From Halorubrum laminariae (GTDB lineage Archaea; Halobacteriota; Halobacteria; Halobacteriales; Haloferacaceae), in the NCBI RefSeq assembly GCF_024494655.1, contig NZ_JANHDL010000002.1, forward strand, positions 434,001-498,000: a stretch of 64,000 nucleotides of DNA, read 5' to 3'. Shown here piece after piece: positions 1 through 8,564 of this stretch (position 1 is the stretch's first letter; the number at the start of each line of letters is the position of its first letter). Both the position numbers and the translations under genes were made by a program. The notes beneath the pieces were generated by a model. That model saw nothing but the letters and a program-made list of their open reading frames with translations. It ran no database searches and was not told the origin of the DNA.

Positions 1-1429
1 CTGGATGGCCTTCGTCCTCGCCTTTTCGGGACGCGACCAATGGCGGACCGAAGAGCGGATCGTCGCGCTCGCAGCACCGGCGTTCGTCTGGGTGTTGACC
101 GCGTGGTCGAGCGCGACGCACGGGCTTTCGCGGCGGTCCCTCCGATCCGTCGTCGAAGGACCGTTCTCGCTCCTCTCCTTTGGATTAGGTCCCGCAGACT
201 GGGCGTTCGTGCTGTACGCCTACGCGCTGTGTCTCGCTGGCGCGCTCGTCGTGATCGATCTGTACCGCCGGACGGGAAACCGCTACCGTCTCCAGACGTT
301 CGTCATCCTGCTCGGCACCCTGTTTCCGTTCCTCGCTGGGATCGTCACGGTGGTCGACGTGGGGAGCTACGCGAATCTGGCGTGGTTTCCGGCGGCGCTC
401 GTCGTTCACGGCGTCTTCCTGTACGGCACCGTCTTCTGGCTCGGGACCCTCGACGCCGCGGTCGTCGCCCGCGACACCGCCGTGGAAGTCATGCAGGACC
501 CCGTGATCGTCGCCGGCTCGGACGGACGGATCCGCGATCTCAACCCGGCCGCGGAGGAACTCCTCTCGCCCGACGCGGTCGGCGCGTCGCTGTCGGCGGT
601 GTTTCCACGCCTAGAAGTCGGCGTCGAACACCCGATCGCGATCGACGGCCAGCAGTTCGACATTCAGGAGGACCCGATCACGGACCCACGCGGAACCGAC
701 CGCGGACACGTCTTCCTGTTGCGCGACGTGACCGAACGCGAACGGCGTCAGGCGGCACTCGAACAGCGCGAAGCGGAGCTGGAACGGCAAAACGAGCGTC
801 TGGAGGACTTCGCGGGCGTCGTCTCACACGACCTCCGGAACCCGCTCGCGGCCGCGACCGCGGCCGTGGAACTCGCCAGACACGGCGACGGAGAGGGTAG
901 CGAGGCGCTCGACCGAGCGGCGGACGCCCACGAACGGATGGACGATCTGATTGAGGGGTTGCTGTCGCTCGCGACAGCCGGGAAGGCCGTCGACTCCCTC
1001 GATCACGTGTCTCTCGACGCCGCGGTCCGTCGAGTCTGGTCTCGGCTCGAAACCGCGGAGGCGACGCTGACGGTCGACGGCGCGGACCCGACGGTGCTCT
1101 CCGACCGTGACCGTCTCGAACAGCTCCTCGCCAACCTGTTCCGAAACGCGATCGAGCATGGCGGCAGCGATGTCGCCGTCCGCGTCGCGGTCGAGTCGGA
1201 GGAGGACGGCGTGATGCTCTCCGTCGGCGACGACGGTCCCGGAGTGCCGCCCGACCGTCGCGACCAAGTGACCGAACGGGGCGTCTCGCTCGACGGGGGG
1301 ACGGGCCTCGGTCTCGCCATCGTCGGAGACATCGCCGACGCGCACGGATGGGATCTCTCCGTCGAAGCGTCGGCGGCCGGCGGCGCTCGATTCGTGATCT
1401 CGGGCATCGAGACGGCAGACGACGGCTGA
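1..1429 (+). CDS. Sensor histidine kinase, 5' end outside window
   Basis: Membrane sensor kinase that would autophosphorylate a histidine and pass the phosphate to a response regulator. The first ~150 visible residues are hydrophobic helices like the end of a haloarchaeal 7TM sensor module, followed by a PAS-like segment (about 160-245), a short coiled coil, an H-box with SHDLRNPL near residue 275 and an ATPase domain with N-box NLFRNAIEHG and G-boxes DDGPGVPP and GTGLGLAI. The ATG at base 5 is probably internal because too few membrane helices precede the PAS domain; the true start is likely upstream. No response regulator gene is adjacent. The family is clear; the signal sensed is not. Confidence 0.88.
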   Translation, partial: WMAFVLAFSGRDQWRTEERIVALAAPAFVWVLTAWSSATHGLSRRSLRSVVEGPFSLLSFGLGPADWAFVLYAYALCLAGALVVIDLYRRTGNRYRLQTFVILLGTLFPFLAGIVTVVDVGSYANLAWFPAALVVHGVFLYGTVFWLGTLDAAVVARDTAVEVMQDPVIVAGSDGRIRDLNPAAEELLSPDAVGASLSAVFPRLEVGVEHPIAIDGQQFDIQEDPITDPRGTDRGHVFLLRDVTERERRQAALEQREAELERQNERLEDFAGVVSHDLRNPLAAATAAVELARHGDGEGSEALDRAADAHERMDDLIEGLLSLATAGKAVDSLDHVSLDAAVRRVWSRLETAEATLTVDGADPTVLSDRDRLEQLLANLFRNAIEHGGSDVAVRVAVESEEDGVMLSVGDDGPGVPPDRRDQVTERGVSLDGGTGLGLAIVGDIADAHGWDLSVEASAAGGARFVISGIETADDG

Positions 1430-1492
1430 GCCGGTCCGCGTTCGCCAGTTCCGACGCGTACTTGCCCGCCGAGGCCGCACGTCGGACCGACG

Positions 1493-2383
1493 ATGCCGAT
1501 CTCGATCGCGCCGGATATCCTCTCCCGGTATCGACGCTTCTCCCGGTTCAACTCCCCGTACCGGGCGCACGACGACGGCAGCGCGATCGACTGCTATCCC
1601 GCCGGAGAGGCCGGACCGTCTCCCGTCTCCGGCGTCGTGCGCGAGACGCGGACCGTCACCTGTCCAGATCGGGCATACGCCGCAGACGAGGATCACCTGA
1701 TCGTCATCGACCTCGACGATACGTGGTGCGAGCGGGCGAACGCACCTCCCGGAACCGTCGCACGAATCCTCCACGTGATCCCCGAAGTCACCGCCGGTGA
1801 CCGCGTCGCCGTCGGCGATCGGCTCGGCGTGCTGACGCGGTCCGGATTCTTCGGACAGTGGGTGGACGACCACGTTCACCTCGGGTTCCGGTCCTCAGAT
1901 GCGGATCCGATCCGGGCGAGCGGGTCGCTCCCGGTGACTGCCGCCGTCGACGTGGAGGCGATCGAGTGGGGCGGGTCTGGAACCGTCGTCGAGCGCGGAC
2001 CGACGCACGTGGTGCTGGACGCACCCGCACACCCCGCACCGGGCGAGCGGTTCGCAGCACTCGCAAGCGACGAGGGAGTCCCCATCGACGGCGGGCTGAC
2101 GCACTACGGCGACGGCGGGACGTTCGGAGCGCAGCCGCTCGGTGACGGGACGGCGCTGTCGCTCTGGGGTAGTCGTGTCGGCGTCGCTCGCGGGCGAGGC
2201 GTCGAGTGGGACGACGTGGCGGTGGTCGCAAACGGCGAGCGCGTGGCAGGGCTGTCGCTGTTCGCCGCGCGCGACGGTCTCGGCGCGAAGGTCGTCTGGC
2301 GGGACCCGACGGTCGACGTGGGCGACGACGTGCGCGTCGAAATCGCGCGAGACGGCGATCGGATCCGACTCGGCGACCGATGA
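1493..2383 (+). CDS. Conserved haloarchaeal protein with M23/lipoyl-like fold
   Basis: 296 residues, no signal peptide or membrane segment. The N-terminal half has a pattern recalling LytM/M23 or biotinyl-lipoyl beta folds: a FNSPYRAHDDG region, a SPVSGVV strand, then VTAGDRVAVGDRLG and DDHVHLGFR, where HVHLGF resembles the C-terminal HxH of M23 peptidases. The expected upstream HxxxD zinc motif is not evident (HDDGSAID is the nearest), so catalysis is uncertain. The C-terminal half is a second beta-rich region. It is alone on this strand, 63 bases after the kinase. I do not know its function. Confidence 0.75.
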   Translation: MPISIAPDILSRYRRFSRFNSPYRAHDDGSAIDCYPAGEAGPSPVSGVVRETRTVTCPDRAYAADEDHLIVIDLDDTWCERANAPPGTVARILHVIPEVTAGDRVAVGDRLGVLTRSGFFGQWVDDHVHLGFRSSDADPIRASGSLPVTAAVDVEAIEWGGSGTVVERGPTHVVLDAPAHPAPGERFAALASDEGVPIDGGLTHYGDGGTFGAQPLGDGTALSLWGSRVGVARGRGVEWDDVAVVANGERVAGLSLFAARDGLGAKVVWRDPTVDVGDDVRVEIARDGDRIRLGDR

Positions 2384-2514
2384 TGATGGATGGCGAACAG
2401 CCGGCGCGACCGCTGTCTCGCGGCGGTACGCCGGACGATCGCCTCGGTCGCCACGAGCGGGGCGTCAGGTCACGAGGTGTGTGGCCGCGGCATATGGTAT
2501 AACGCGTCGGCCGG

Positions 2515-4545
2515 TCAGGAACCGGTCTCGTCGTTCCGCGAGTAGCCGGCGAGCGTGTCGATGGGATCGTCCTCGCCGGAACCGTCCGCGCCGAAATTTT
2601 CTAGGACCGAGGCGAGCGCCCGCACCGCGTCGCGATCGGTCCGATCAGGCGCGGCGTGGATGGTCACAGGTTGATCGCCGAGGGCGACGAACGCACAGCC
2701 CAGTCGCTCAGCGGTCTCTCGAAGCCCGAGTCCCGCGTCGGCATCGCCCGCGATCACCCGTCTGACGGGGCTCTCGAAGGCGCGAACCGTGTGTGCGTAT
2801 CCATCGATCCGGTCCGTGAGTTCCGACCGCGAGACCGACCGACGCGTCGCGAGGTCGTCGAGCGCGTCGTCGAGGCTCCGACGGAGCCCGGAGTCGGTCG
2901 ACCGGTTCACGAACCGGAGGTCGCAATCGACGAGCGACGCGAGGCCGTCGACGTCGGCGGGGTTCCCCTCGGGCACGACGATCCCCCACTCGCGGGACCA
3001 GCCGCCGAGTTCGACCGAGTCCACCTCGCGGTCCGTCGTCCCGGCAACCACGGCCACATCGGGGACGCCGTCGCGGAGTCGGCGCAGACCCTCTCTGGAG
3101 CCGATCGGAAGATACCGCGGCGCGTCGAGGCGGTCGAGCAGCCGGTTGAGTGCCGGGTCGTCCTCGCCGACGCCGAGCAGCGACGGCGGACGAACGTCGG
3201 GCGAGAACAACTGGACGCTGACGGTCTCGCCCGCGTCGAGGACTTCAGTGTCGGGAGCGACCGTGACGACGCCGTCGGCCTCGACGAGGCTCGTCGTCGC
3301 CCCCGACCCCTTGTCGACCGGGTAGACGAGGGGCGGGCTTCCAGAGTCGGGGTTGAGGTCGAGGAGTCCGACGGGCATCAGTCGGAGGCGTCCCTCGCCG
3401 TAGCGTTCCGCGACGCCCATCCGCCCCTCGATCGTCGCCGTGGCGGGCTCGGGCTGCCGGGCGGCCTCGCGGATCGCGGGCGCGACGAACGTCCGGAAGA
3501 TCGTGAGCGCCGAGACGGGGTACCCCGGGAGTCCGACGTACGCGGACTCGCCGGATCTGCTTTCATCGTCCGAACCGCCATCATCGGCGTCCGACTCGCT
3601 GCGGTCGAGCCGGCCGATCAGCATCGGTTTTCCGGGCTTGACGGCGACGCCGTGGAGGAGCAGGTCGCCGCGCGCCTCGATCACGCGGTAAATCACGTCG
3701 ACGGCGCTGGCCGAGGTCGACCCCGACGAGAGGACGAGGTCGCACTCGTCTGCGGCCCGTCGAAGGAGCCGCTCCATCTCGTCGTAGTCGTCGCCGGCGT
3801 GCGGGTAGAAGATCGGCTCGCCGCCGGCCTCCTCGACGCCCGCGGCGATCGTCGTCGAGTTCACGTCGTAGATCTCGCCGCGCGAGGGATCGAGGTCGTC
3901 GCCGGGGCGCACGAGCTCGTCGCCGGTCGAGACGATCCCGACGCGAGGTTTGCCCTCGACGGGAACCTCGTCGATCCCGAGCGCCGACAGCAGGCCGATC
4001 TCGCGAGGTGTCAGCCGCGTTCCCGGGCCGAGCGCGCGTGCGCCGGCTGCGATGTCCGCACCGGCGCTCATCACGTGATCACCCGGGGCGACCGCGGTCC
4101 GGACCGCGATCCGGTCCGGTCGGTCGCCGTCGCCTCCGCCCGCCTCGTTGCTGTCGCCCGATCTCATCTCGTCGGTCCGCTCGACCATCACCACGGCGTC
4201 GGCTCCGTCGGGCATCACCGCGCCGGTGGATATCTCCGCACACGTTCCGGGCTCGACGGTCACGTCGGGAGTCGATCCGGCGTGGACCGCGCCGACGAGG
4301 TCAAGCTCGGCGGGGTCGACCTCGTCCGCGCCGAAGGTGTCGCGAGCGCGGACCGCGTACCCGTCCATCGACGCCCGGTCGAACCCCGGCACGTCGATCG
4401 CGGCATCGATCCGCTCGGCGAGGACCCGCCCTCGCGCGTCGGTCAGCGGGACCGTCTCCGGTTCCGGCGCGAGGTCGAGCGAGTCGATGGCCTCGCGCGC
4501 CGCGTCGGGGGTGGCGAGGTCGCGGAACTCCCGGCGGTCGCTCAC
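2515..4545 (-). CDS. moeA: MoeA-type molybdopterin molybdenumtransferase with C-terminal PBP-like domain
   Basis: Inserts molybdenum or tungsten into adenylylated molybdopterin. Residues ~1-400 are canonical MoeA: FDRASMDGYAVRARDT, DADAVVMVERTDE-like region, STGDELVRPGD, the SSGSTSASAVD loop and a PGKPMLIG segment. The last ~220 residues are a periplasmic-binding-protein-like domain (from about RYLPIGSREGL) found in some archaeal MoeA fusions and thought to sense molybdate or tungstate. The start chosen is GTG at 4545: GGAGGTGA lies just before it and the GTG overlaps the TGA of the upstream moeA (GTGA), so the two are translationally coupled. Two MoeA paralogues in tandem are common in archaea, possibly split between metals. 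Confidence 0.93.
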   Translation of the reverse strand: MSDRREFRDLATPDAAREAIDSLDLAPEPETVPLTDARGRVLAERIDAAIDVPGFDRASMDGYAVRARDTFGADEVDPAELDLVGAVHAGSTPDVTVEPGTCAEISTGAVMPDGADAVVMVERTDEMRSGDSNEAGGGDGDRPDRIAVRTAVAPGDHVMSAGADIAAGARALGPGTRLTPREIGLLSALGIDEVPVEGKPRVGIVSTGDELVRPGDDLDPSRGEIYDVNSTTIAAGVEEAGGEPIFYPHAGDDYDEMERLLRRAADECDLVLSSGSTSASAVDVIYRVIEARGDLLLHGVAVKPGKPMLIGRLDRSESDADDGGSDDESRSGESAYVGLPGYPVSALTIFRTFVAPAIREAARQPEPATATIEGRMGVAERYGEGRLRLMPVGLLDLNPDSGSPPLVYPVDKGSGATTSLVEADGVVTVAPDTEVLDAGETVSVQLFSPDVRPPSLLGVGEDDPALNRLLDRLDAPRYLPIGSREGLRRLRDGVPDVAVVAGTTDREVDSVELGGWSREWGIVVPEGNPADVDGLASLVDCDLRFVNRSTDSGLRRSLDDALDDLATRRSVSRSELTDRIDGYAHTVRAFESPVRRVIAGDADAGLGLRETAERLGCAFVALGDQPVTIHAAPDRTDRDAVRALASVLENFGADGSGEDDPIDTLAGYSRNDETGS

Positions 4546-5849
4546 GGTGTCACCTCCCACAGCTGCACGTCGACGACCGCGCCCGCCTCGATCCCCTCCC
4601 GCGACTCCGGAACGACGACCCAGCCGTCCGCGAGCGCGACGCTAGAGAGGATCCCGGAGCCTCTCGCACGGGTCGGCATCGCCGCGGGGAGATCGCCGTC
4701 GTCGGTGTCGGCGTCGGCCTCGCCGCCGTCTATCACATCGGTTTCTTCGAGAGACACCCGCGCGAACGTCCGCGTGCCGGGCTCGCTCGGCACCTTCCGT
4801 GCGAGGCGCGCGCGCCGGGTCGGGAACGGGGCTGCCGTCGTTCCGCCGATCCGCTTTTGCACCGGTCGGAGGAACTGCGCGGCGTTGACGATGCAGGCGA
4901 CCGGATACCCCGGAAGCGACACGATCGGCGTGTCGCCGGCGCGGCCGAGACACACGGGGTGGCCGGGTTTGAGCGCGACGCCGTGGACGAGCACCTCGCC
5001 GATGTCGGCGACGACCTCGGGCAGCAGGTCGCGCTCGCCGACCGACGACCCGCCGGTCGTGACGACGACATCGGCGTCGAGGTCGCGTTCGATGGCCTCG
5101 GCCAGCGCCGTCTCGTCGTCGGTGACGACCTCGCGATAGCGCGCCTCGCCGCCCCAGCGATCGACGAGCCGTGAGACGGTGAGCCCGTTCGTCTCAATCA
5201 CCTCGCCCGGACCCGGATCCGACTGCACGAGCTCCTCGCCCGTCGGGATCACGGCGATGGTCGGCCGCTCGTAGACGGTGACCGACTCGATCCCGACCGA
5301 CTTCAGCAGTCCCAGATCGCCCGGACGGAGCGTGTGACCGGGCTCGAAGAGCCGCTGGCCGGCGGCGACATCCTCACCGGCGTCGCCGACGTTCTCGCCA
5401 GCCGCGACCGCGTCAAACGCCTCGATCTCGTCGCCGATCTCCTCGACGTGCTCGATCATCACGACCGCATCGGCCCCGTCAGGGACGGCGCTGCCGGTGT
5501 GGACCCGCGCGGCCTCGCCGGGAGCGATAGCGCCGATGTCACCCGGTTCGTCGCCCCCGTAGTTCCCACTCTCGCTGTCGCCGTCGGCCACCCGCAGGAC
5601 CGCCGGCGACCGGGACGACGCGCCGAACGTGTCCTCGGCGCGGACCGCGTACCCGTCCATCGCCGCCCGGTCGTAGCTCGGGACCGGGACTGCGGCGTCG
5701 ATCGGCTCGGCGACCACCCGCCCGTCGGCGTCGATGAGGGGGACCGACTCCGTCCGTCCGTGCGGCGCGACGGCGTCGAGCAGGGTCGACCGCGCGTCCG
5801 CGACCCGGGTCCGCCGCTTGAACCCGGACTCGCGTCTGTCGTGACTCAT
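4542..5849 (-). CDS. moeA: MoeA-type molybdopterin molybdenumtransferase, simple form
   Basis: Second MoeA paralogue, about 435 residues, without the PBP-like extension of its downstream partner. Landmarks: YDRAAMDGYAVRAEDTFG near residue 65, VVMIEHVEE, IPTGEELVQ, TTGGSSVGERD and LKPGHPVCLG, then SLPGYPVA and the beta-barrel C-terminal domain. The ATG at 5849 (MSHDRRESGF) is preferred over an upstream in-frame GTG because the extension looks non-conserved. It is the first gene of a two-gene operon and ends in a 4-base overlap with the next moeA. Acts in cytoplasmic molybdenum cofactor synthesis together with moaA at 26 kb. Confidence 0.92.
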   Translation of the reverse strand: MSHDRRESGFKRRTRVADARSTLLDAVAPHGRTESVPLIDADGRVVAEPIDAAVPVPSYDRAAMDGYAVRAEDTFGASSRSPAVLRVADGDSESGNYGGDEPGDIGAIAPGEAARVHTGSAVPDGADAVVMIEHVEEIGDEIEAFDAVAAGENVGDAGEDVAAGQRLFEPGHTLRPGDLGLLKSVGIESVTVYERPTIAVIPTGEELVQSDPGPGEVIETNGLTVSRLVDRWGGEARYREVVTDDETALAEAIERDLDADVVVTTGGSSVGERDLLPEVVADIGEVLVHGVALKPGHPVCLGRAGDTPIVSLPGYPVACIVNAAQFLRPVQKRIGGTTAAPFPTRRARLARKVPSEPGTRTFARVSLEETDVIDGGEADADTDDGDLPAAMPTRARGSGILSSVALADGWVVVPESREGIEAGAVVDVQLWEVTP

Positions 5850-5948
5850 GTCGTTCCGTTTCGGGCCCGCGTGCAAAAACCCCGCTCTCCGTGGGATCGT
5901 CCCGTTCCGGAGGCGGTCACCCGCGCGTGGCGTCGGTCTCGCCGTCCG

Positions 5949-6881
5949 TCAGGTCACCCACGAGAGCACCCGCGCGGCGCGATGGGCACCCTGCGCGACA
6001 GCGACACGGACCGTCGAGACGAGGTCCGTGACTCCCCGCGTCGCGGCGGCCGCGCTCCGGGTCGCACCGGTCGTGGCGTAGTAGCCGGTCTTGCGCCCGG
6101 CGGCACCGACGTAGTGTTTCGCGGCCATCCGGATCGGCGCGCGTCGGCCGTCGACGCTCGTCGTCCCGCCGCGGATCGCGTCGAGCACGTCGTCGGCCGT
6201 GACCGCGGTGATCGAGTCGCAGTCGGGGATCTCGACGTCGGTGTACGCCCGCCCGACGTACTCCAAGTGGTGGGCGTCGCTCGCGGCCACGCCGGGGTAG
6301 CCGTGGTCGGCGGCGAACCGCCGCGCGCGACGGTTGCGGTACCCCGTGAACAGCCACGCGTTGAACACCTCGACAGCGTCGACCTCGGCGACGGTGTCGC
6401 GTCCGTCGACGCCAACAGTTCCGTCGACGCCAACAGTTCCGTCGCTTCCGACTACGACATCGTCGCCGGCGCGGACCCCGGATGCGTCTTCGACGGTCCC
6501 CGGGACCGGAATGTTACGCTGTCGCACACCGTGGCGCGAGCGCTGGAACGGGTGCGGCACGATCGCGACGCCGCCGCACTCGTGGATCCACGCGATCGTC
6601 TCGGCGTACGACCTCCCGCGCGGCGGCATCCGCTCGACCCCGATCGCGAGGAGGTGGCCATGCGCCGTCGACACCTCCACGCCCGGGATTCCGATCAGCC
6701 CGTACTGGTCGGCGATCTCGGCGGCGCGCTTCGACTCGCCGATCACGTCGTGGTCGGTGATCACGACCGCGTCCAGTCCGATCTCGGCGGCGTGCTCTAA
6801 GATCAGCTCGATGGGCTCGTGGCCGTCGTAGCTGTCCTCGGAGTGGACGTGCAGGTCGATCGAGACGGAAACGCCAGACAC
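5949..6881 (-). CDS. PHP-domain metal-dependent phosphoesterase
   Basis: 310 residues. The PHP metal site is visible: DLHVHSEDSYDG at the N terminus (HxH plus downstream D), ITDHDVIG, then IPGVEVS, PHPF and finally ASDAHHLEYVG. This is the set of ligands of the PHP superfamily (histidinol phosphatase / 5'-3' exonuclease-like small proteins such as RNase AM homologues). The substrate cannot be read from sequence. Start is GTG at 6881, with a TATA-like TATAAAAAAG 27 bases upstream (seen from the minus strand), so a leaderless transcript is likely. A perfect 18-base tandem duplication inside the gene adds GTVGVD twice between the two halves. Confidence 0.88.
   Translation of the reverse strand: MSGVSVSIDLHVHSEDSYDGHEPIELILEHAAEIGLDAVVITDHDVIGESKRAAEIADQYGLIGIPGVEVSTAHGHLLAIGVERMPPRGRSYAETIAWIHECGGVAIVPHPFQRSRHGVRQRNIPVPGTVEDASGVRAGDDVVVGSDGTVGVDGTVGVDGRDTVAEVDAVEVFNAWLFTGYRNRRARRFAADHGYPGVAASDAHHLEYVGRAYTDVEIPDCDSITAVTADDVLDAIRGGTTSVDGRRAPIRMAAKHYVGAAGRKTGYYATTGATRSAAAATRGVTDLVSTVRVAVAQGAHRAARVLSWVT
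6403..6438. repeat. Perfect tandem 18-base duplication in the PHP gene
   Basis: The unit CCGTCGACGCCAACAGTT occurs at 6403-6420 and 6421-6438 without mismatch and keeps frame, giving a GTVGVD duplicate in the encoded loop. It looks like a recent slippage event in a non-conserved linker. Confidence 0.95.
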
Positions 6882-6902
6882 ACCATCACGTACGCGCCCC
6901 GA

Positions 6903-6914
6903 GGTATAAAAAAG
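6903..6914 (-). promoter_or_regulatory. TATA-like box of the PHP gene
   Basis: TATAAAAAAG on the plus strand reads CTTTTTTATA on the minus strand, centred about 27 bases before the GTG start at 6881. That spacing is the haloarchaeal leaderless pattern. Confidence 0.6.
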
Positions 6915-6989
6915 CGCGAGAGGACCGGTCGGAACCGCACTGCCGGATCCCGGGCGAACTGTTAGGTGGTCCCGGGCGAACGCGGACGT

Positions 6990-7508
6990 ATGACCGACTC
7001 GACGGAACCGAACGCGACGAGTTTAGACACAGAGGATCGCACAGATCACACGGACGCAGACCGCGCACACGTCGAGCGCACGATCGGCCTCGCAGAGGAG
7101 GCGGTCGCGGCCGGCGACACGCCGTTCGGCGCGCTGCTCGTCGTCGACGGCGAGGTCGTCGCCGAAGAGCGCAACCGGACGCGAAGCGACGACGACGTGA
7201 CCGCGCACCCGGAGCTGGTCCTCGCGCGCTGGGCCGCCCGCGAGCTGTCTCCCGCCGAACGCGAGCGCTGCACGATGTACGCGAGCACCGAACCGTGTCC
7301 GATGTGCTCGACCGCGGTCCACTACGCCGGGCTCGACCGCGTTGTCTTCGGCGTCGCGGGCGCGACCCTGAACGAGGTCGCCGGCGACGTGATCGAGATC
7401 CCCTGTGCGGAGGTGATCCGACGCGCCGGCGGGACGACGACGGTCGACGGGCCGATCGACGAAGACGCCGCGATGGCCGTCCACGAGGCGTTCTACGGGG
7501 AGGCGTAG
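6990..7508 (+). CDS. Zinc-dependent nucleoside/nucleobase deaminase (CDA superfamily)
   Basis: 172 residues, cytidine/deoxycytidylate deaminase fold. The first zinc ligand and catalytic glutamate are in THPELVLARWA (HxE form) and the second pair in TEPCPMCSTAVHYAGL (PCxxC). The ALLVVDGEVVAEERNR segment and length place it with the guanine deaminase / tRNA-adenosine deaminase-like group rather than classical cytidine deaminase. The start at ATG 6990 is used; an in-frame GTG 24 bases upstream is less likely. An N-terminal acidic tail of about 28 residues is haloarchaeal decoration. Exact substrate (guanine, cytosine or a nucleoside) is not determined. Confidence 0.87.
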   Translation: MTDSTEPNATSLDTEDRTDHTDADRAHVERTIGLAEEAVAAGDTPFGALLVVDGEVVAEERNRTRSDDDVTAHPELVLARWAARELSPAERERCTMYASTEPCPMCSTAVHYAGLDRVVFGVAGATLNEVAGDVIEIPCAEVIRRAGGTTTVDGPIDEDAAMAVHEAFYGEA

Positions 7509-7583
7509 CGCGGTCCGGTCGCTCATCTCGCCGGTACCGACGACCGGTCGCTTATACTGTCTGTCCTCGTATTCACGACGAGC

Positions 7584-8030
7584 ATGAGCTACCCGGTCAC
7601 CTACTATTGTCCGCGCTGCGGGACCCTCGTTGAACTCGACCGCGACGGCTACCTCGCGGACAAGTCGGTGACGCCGTACCCGCTTGAGGGATGGGCGTAC
7701 GTCGCGCCGACGGAGCCGTTCGAGGACGGTTCCGACGCCGACGGCGTCGAGTTCATTTGCGGCGAGAGCGACGGCGTCGTCTGGGATCCGCGCGACGGCG
7801 TCCGAGGGACCGACGCCGGCGGCGACGAGCCGGACCGACTGCCGCGCGAGGACGCGGTCGGCTGCGGCGAGCCTTTTTACCTATCCTTCGTCCGACACGA
7901 GAACGGCCGCGAGGTCGACCCGCGCGCCGAGACGGAACTGGTGGAGATCGATCCGGATCCCCGACAGAGCGGGCCACGCGGTCCCGGCGGCCCCGGCCGA
8001 ACGGGCGACTCCGACGGCGGCTTCTGGTGA
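7584..8030 (+). CDS. Haloarchaeal protein with N-terminal CPRCG zinc knuckle
   Basis: 148 residues. It begins with TYYCPRCGTLVELDRDGYL, a half zinc ribbon; further cysteines are in FICGES and VGCGEPFYLSF and may complete a site. The C terminus is a Gly/Pro-rich tail (RGPGGPGRTGDSDGG). A TTATAC box lies about 30 bases before the ATG. I do not recognise a function; proteins of this style are widespread small haloarchaeal unknowns. Confidence 0.75.
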   Translation: MSYPVTYYCPRCGTLVELDRDGYLADKSVTPYPLEGWAYVAPTEPFEDGSDADGVEFICGESDGVVWDPRDGVRGTDAGGDEPDRLPREDAVGCGEPFYLSFVRHENGREVDPRAETELVEIDPDPRQSGPRGPGGPGRTGDSDGGFW

Positions 8031-8129
8031 ATAGACGCGTGGACGACCGCTCCGTCGAAACCGTCCGCCGGACTCGGTTCGCCGGAAGCCGCCCGTAGTG
8101 TTATCCCGATGAGCCTCGATGGTAGGCGT

Positions 8130-8468
8130 ATGCCGGACACCAAATCAAGCCGAGAGAAGCAGGCGCGAAAGGCGGAACGGCGACGAGCACAACAGGACAT
8201 CGCGGAGGCCCGCGAGCGCGTCGACGAGACGGAGCCACCGGACGACACGCCAGCCGAGTGCTATCGCCGGGGCTGTTCCGAGCCAGCCGCGTTCTCCGTC
8301 ACCGAGCGGTATCTGGAGGACACGGGCAAGGGTGCCGTCGAGTCGACCGCGCTCCTCTGTGTGGACCACACGGTCGCGGAGGGACCCGCCAATCTGGACC
8401 GCGCCTACGACGAGTACCTGTTCCGCATCCGACCGATCCCGGGCGTCGACGTCGAAGACGTCGCCTGA
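8130..8468 (+). CDS. Small haloarchaeal protein, lysine-rich N terminus and Cys pair
   Basis: 112 residues from ATG 8130. Basic helix KSSREKQARKAERRRAQQ, then a compact domain with CYRRGCSEPAAFSVTERY and LLCVDHT, giving CxxxxC...C...H, which could bind zinc like a treble-clef remnant. An in-frame ATG 21 bases upstream is possible, but the downstream ATG gives a better distance to the TTAT element. Function unknown. Confidence 0.68.
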   Translation: MPDTKSSREKQARKAERRRAQQDIAEARERVDETEPPDDTPAECYRRGCSEPAAFSVTERYLEDTGKGAVESTALLCVDHTVAEGPANLDRAYDEYLFRIRPIPGVDVEDVA

Positions 8469-8564
8469 TCGAACGCCCGTCGCCTGATCGAACACGATCG
8501 AGATTGGCGACGCCCGCGGCGACGACAGACAAGCCCCTTAATGCGCGAGCGAGAAGGGGACGGC

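Noticed and set aside
2383..2502. 39-codon frame beginning ATGATGATG after the M23-like gene
   Set aside because: Gly/Arg-rich, no promoter or conserved motif; probably spacer.
2656..5139. Long plus-strand open frame of ~827 codons opposite the two moeA genes
   Set aside because: Shadow frame caused by high GC; composition is His/Arg/Val-rich with no motifs, while the minus strand encodes complete MoeA proteins.
5334..6800. 488-codon plus-strand frame across moeA and PHP genes
   Set aside because: Arg/Val/Asp-rich shadow; the minus-strand genes have full catalytic motifs.
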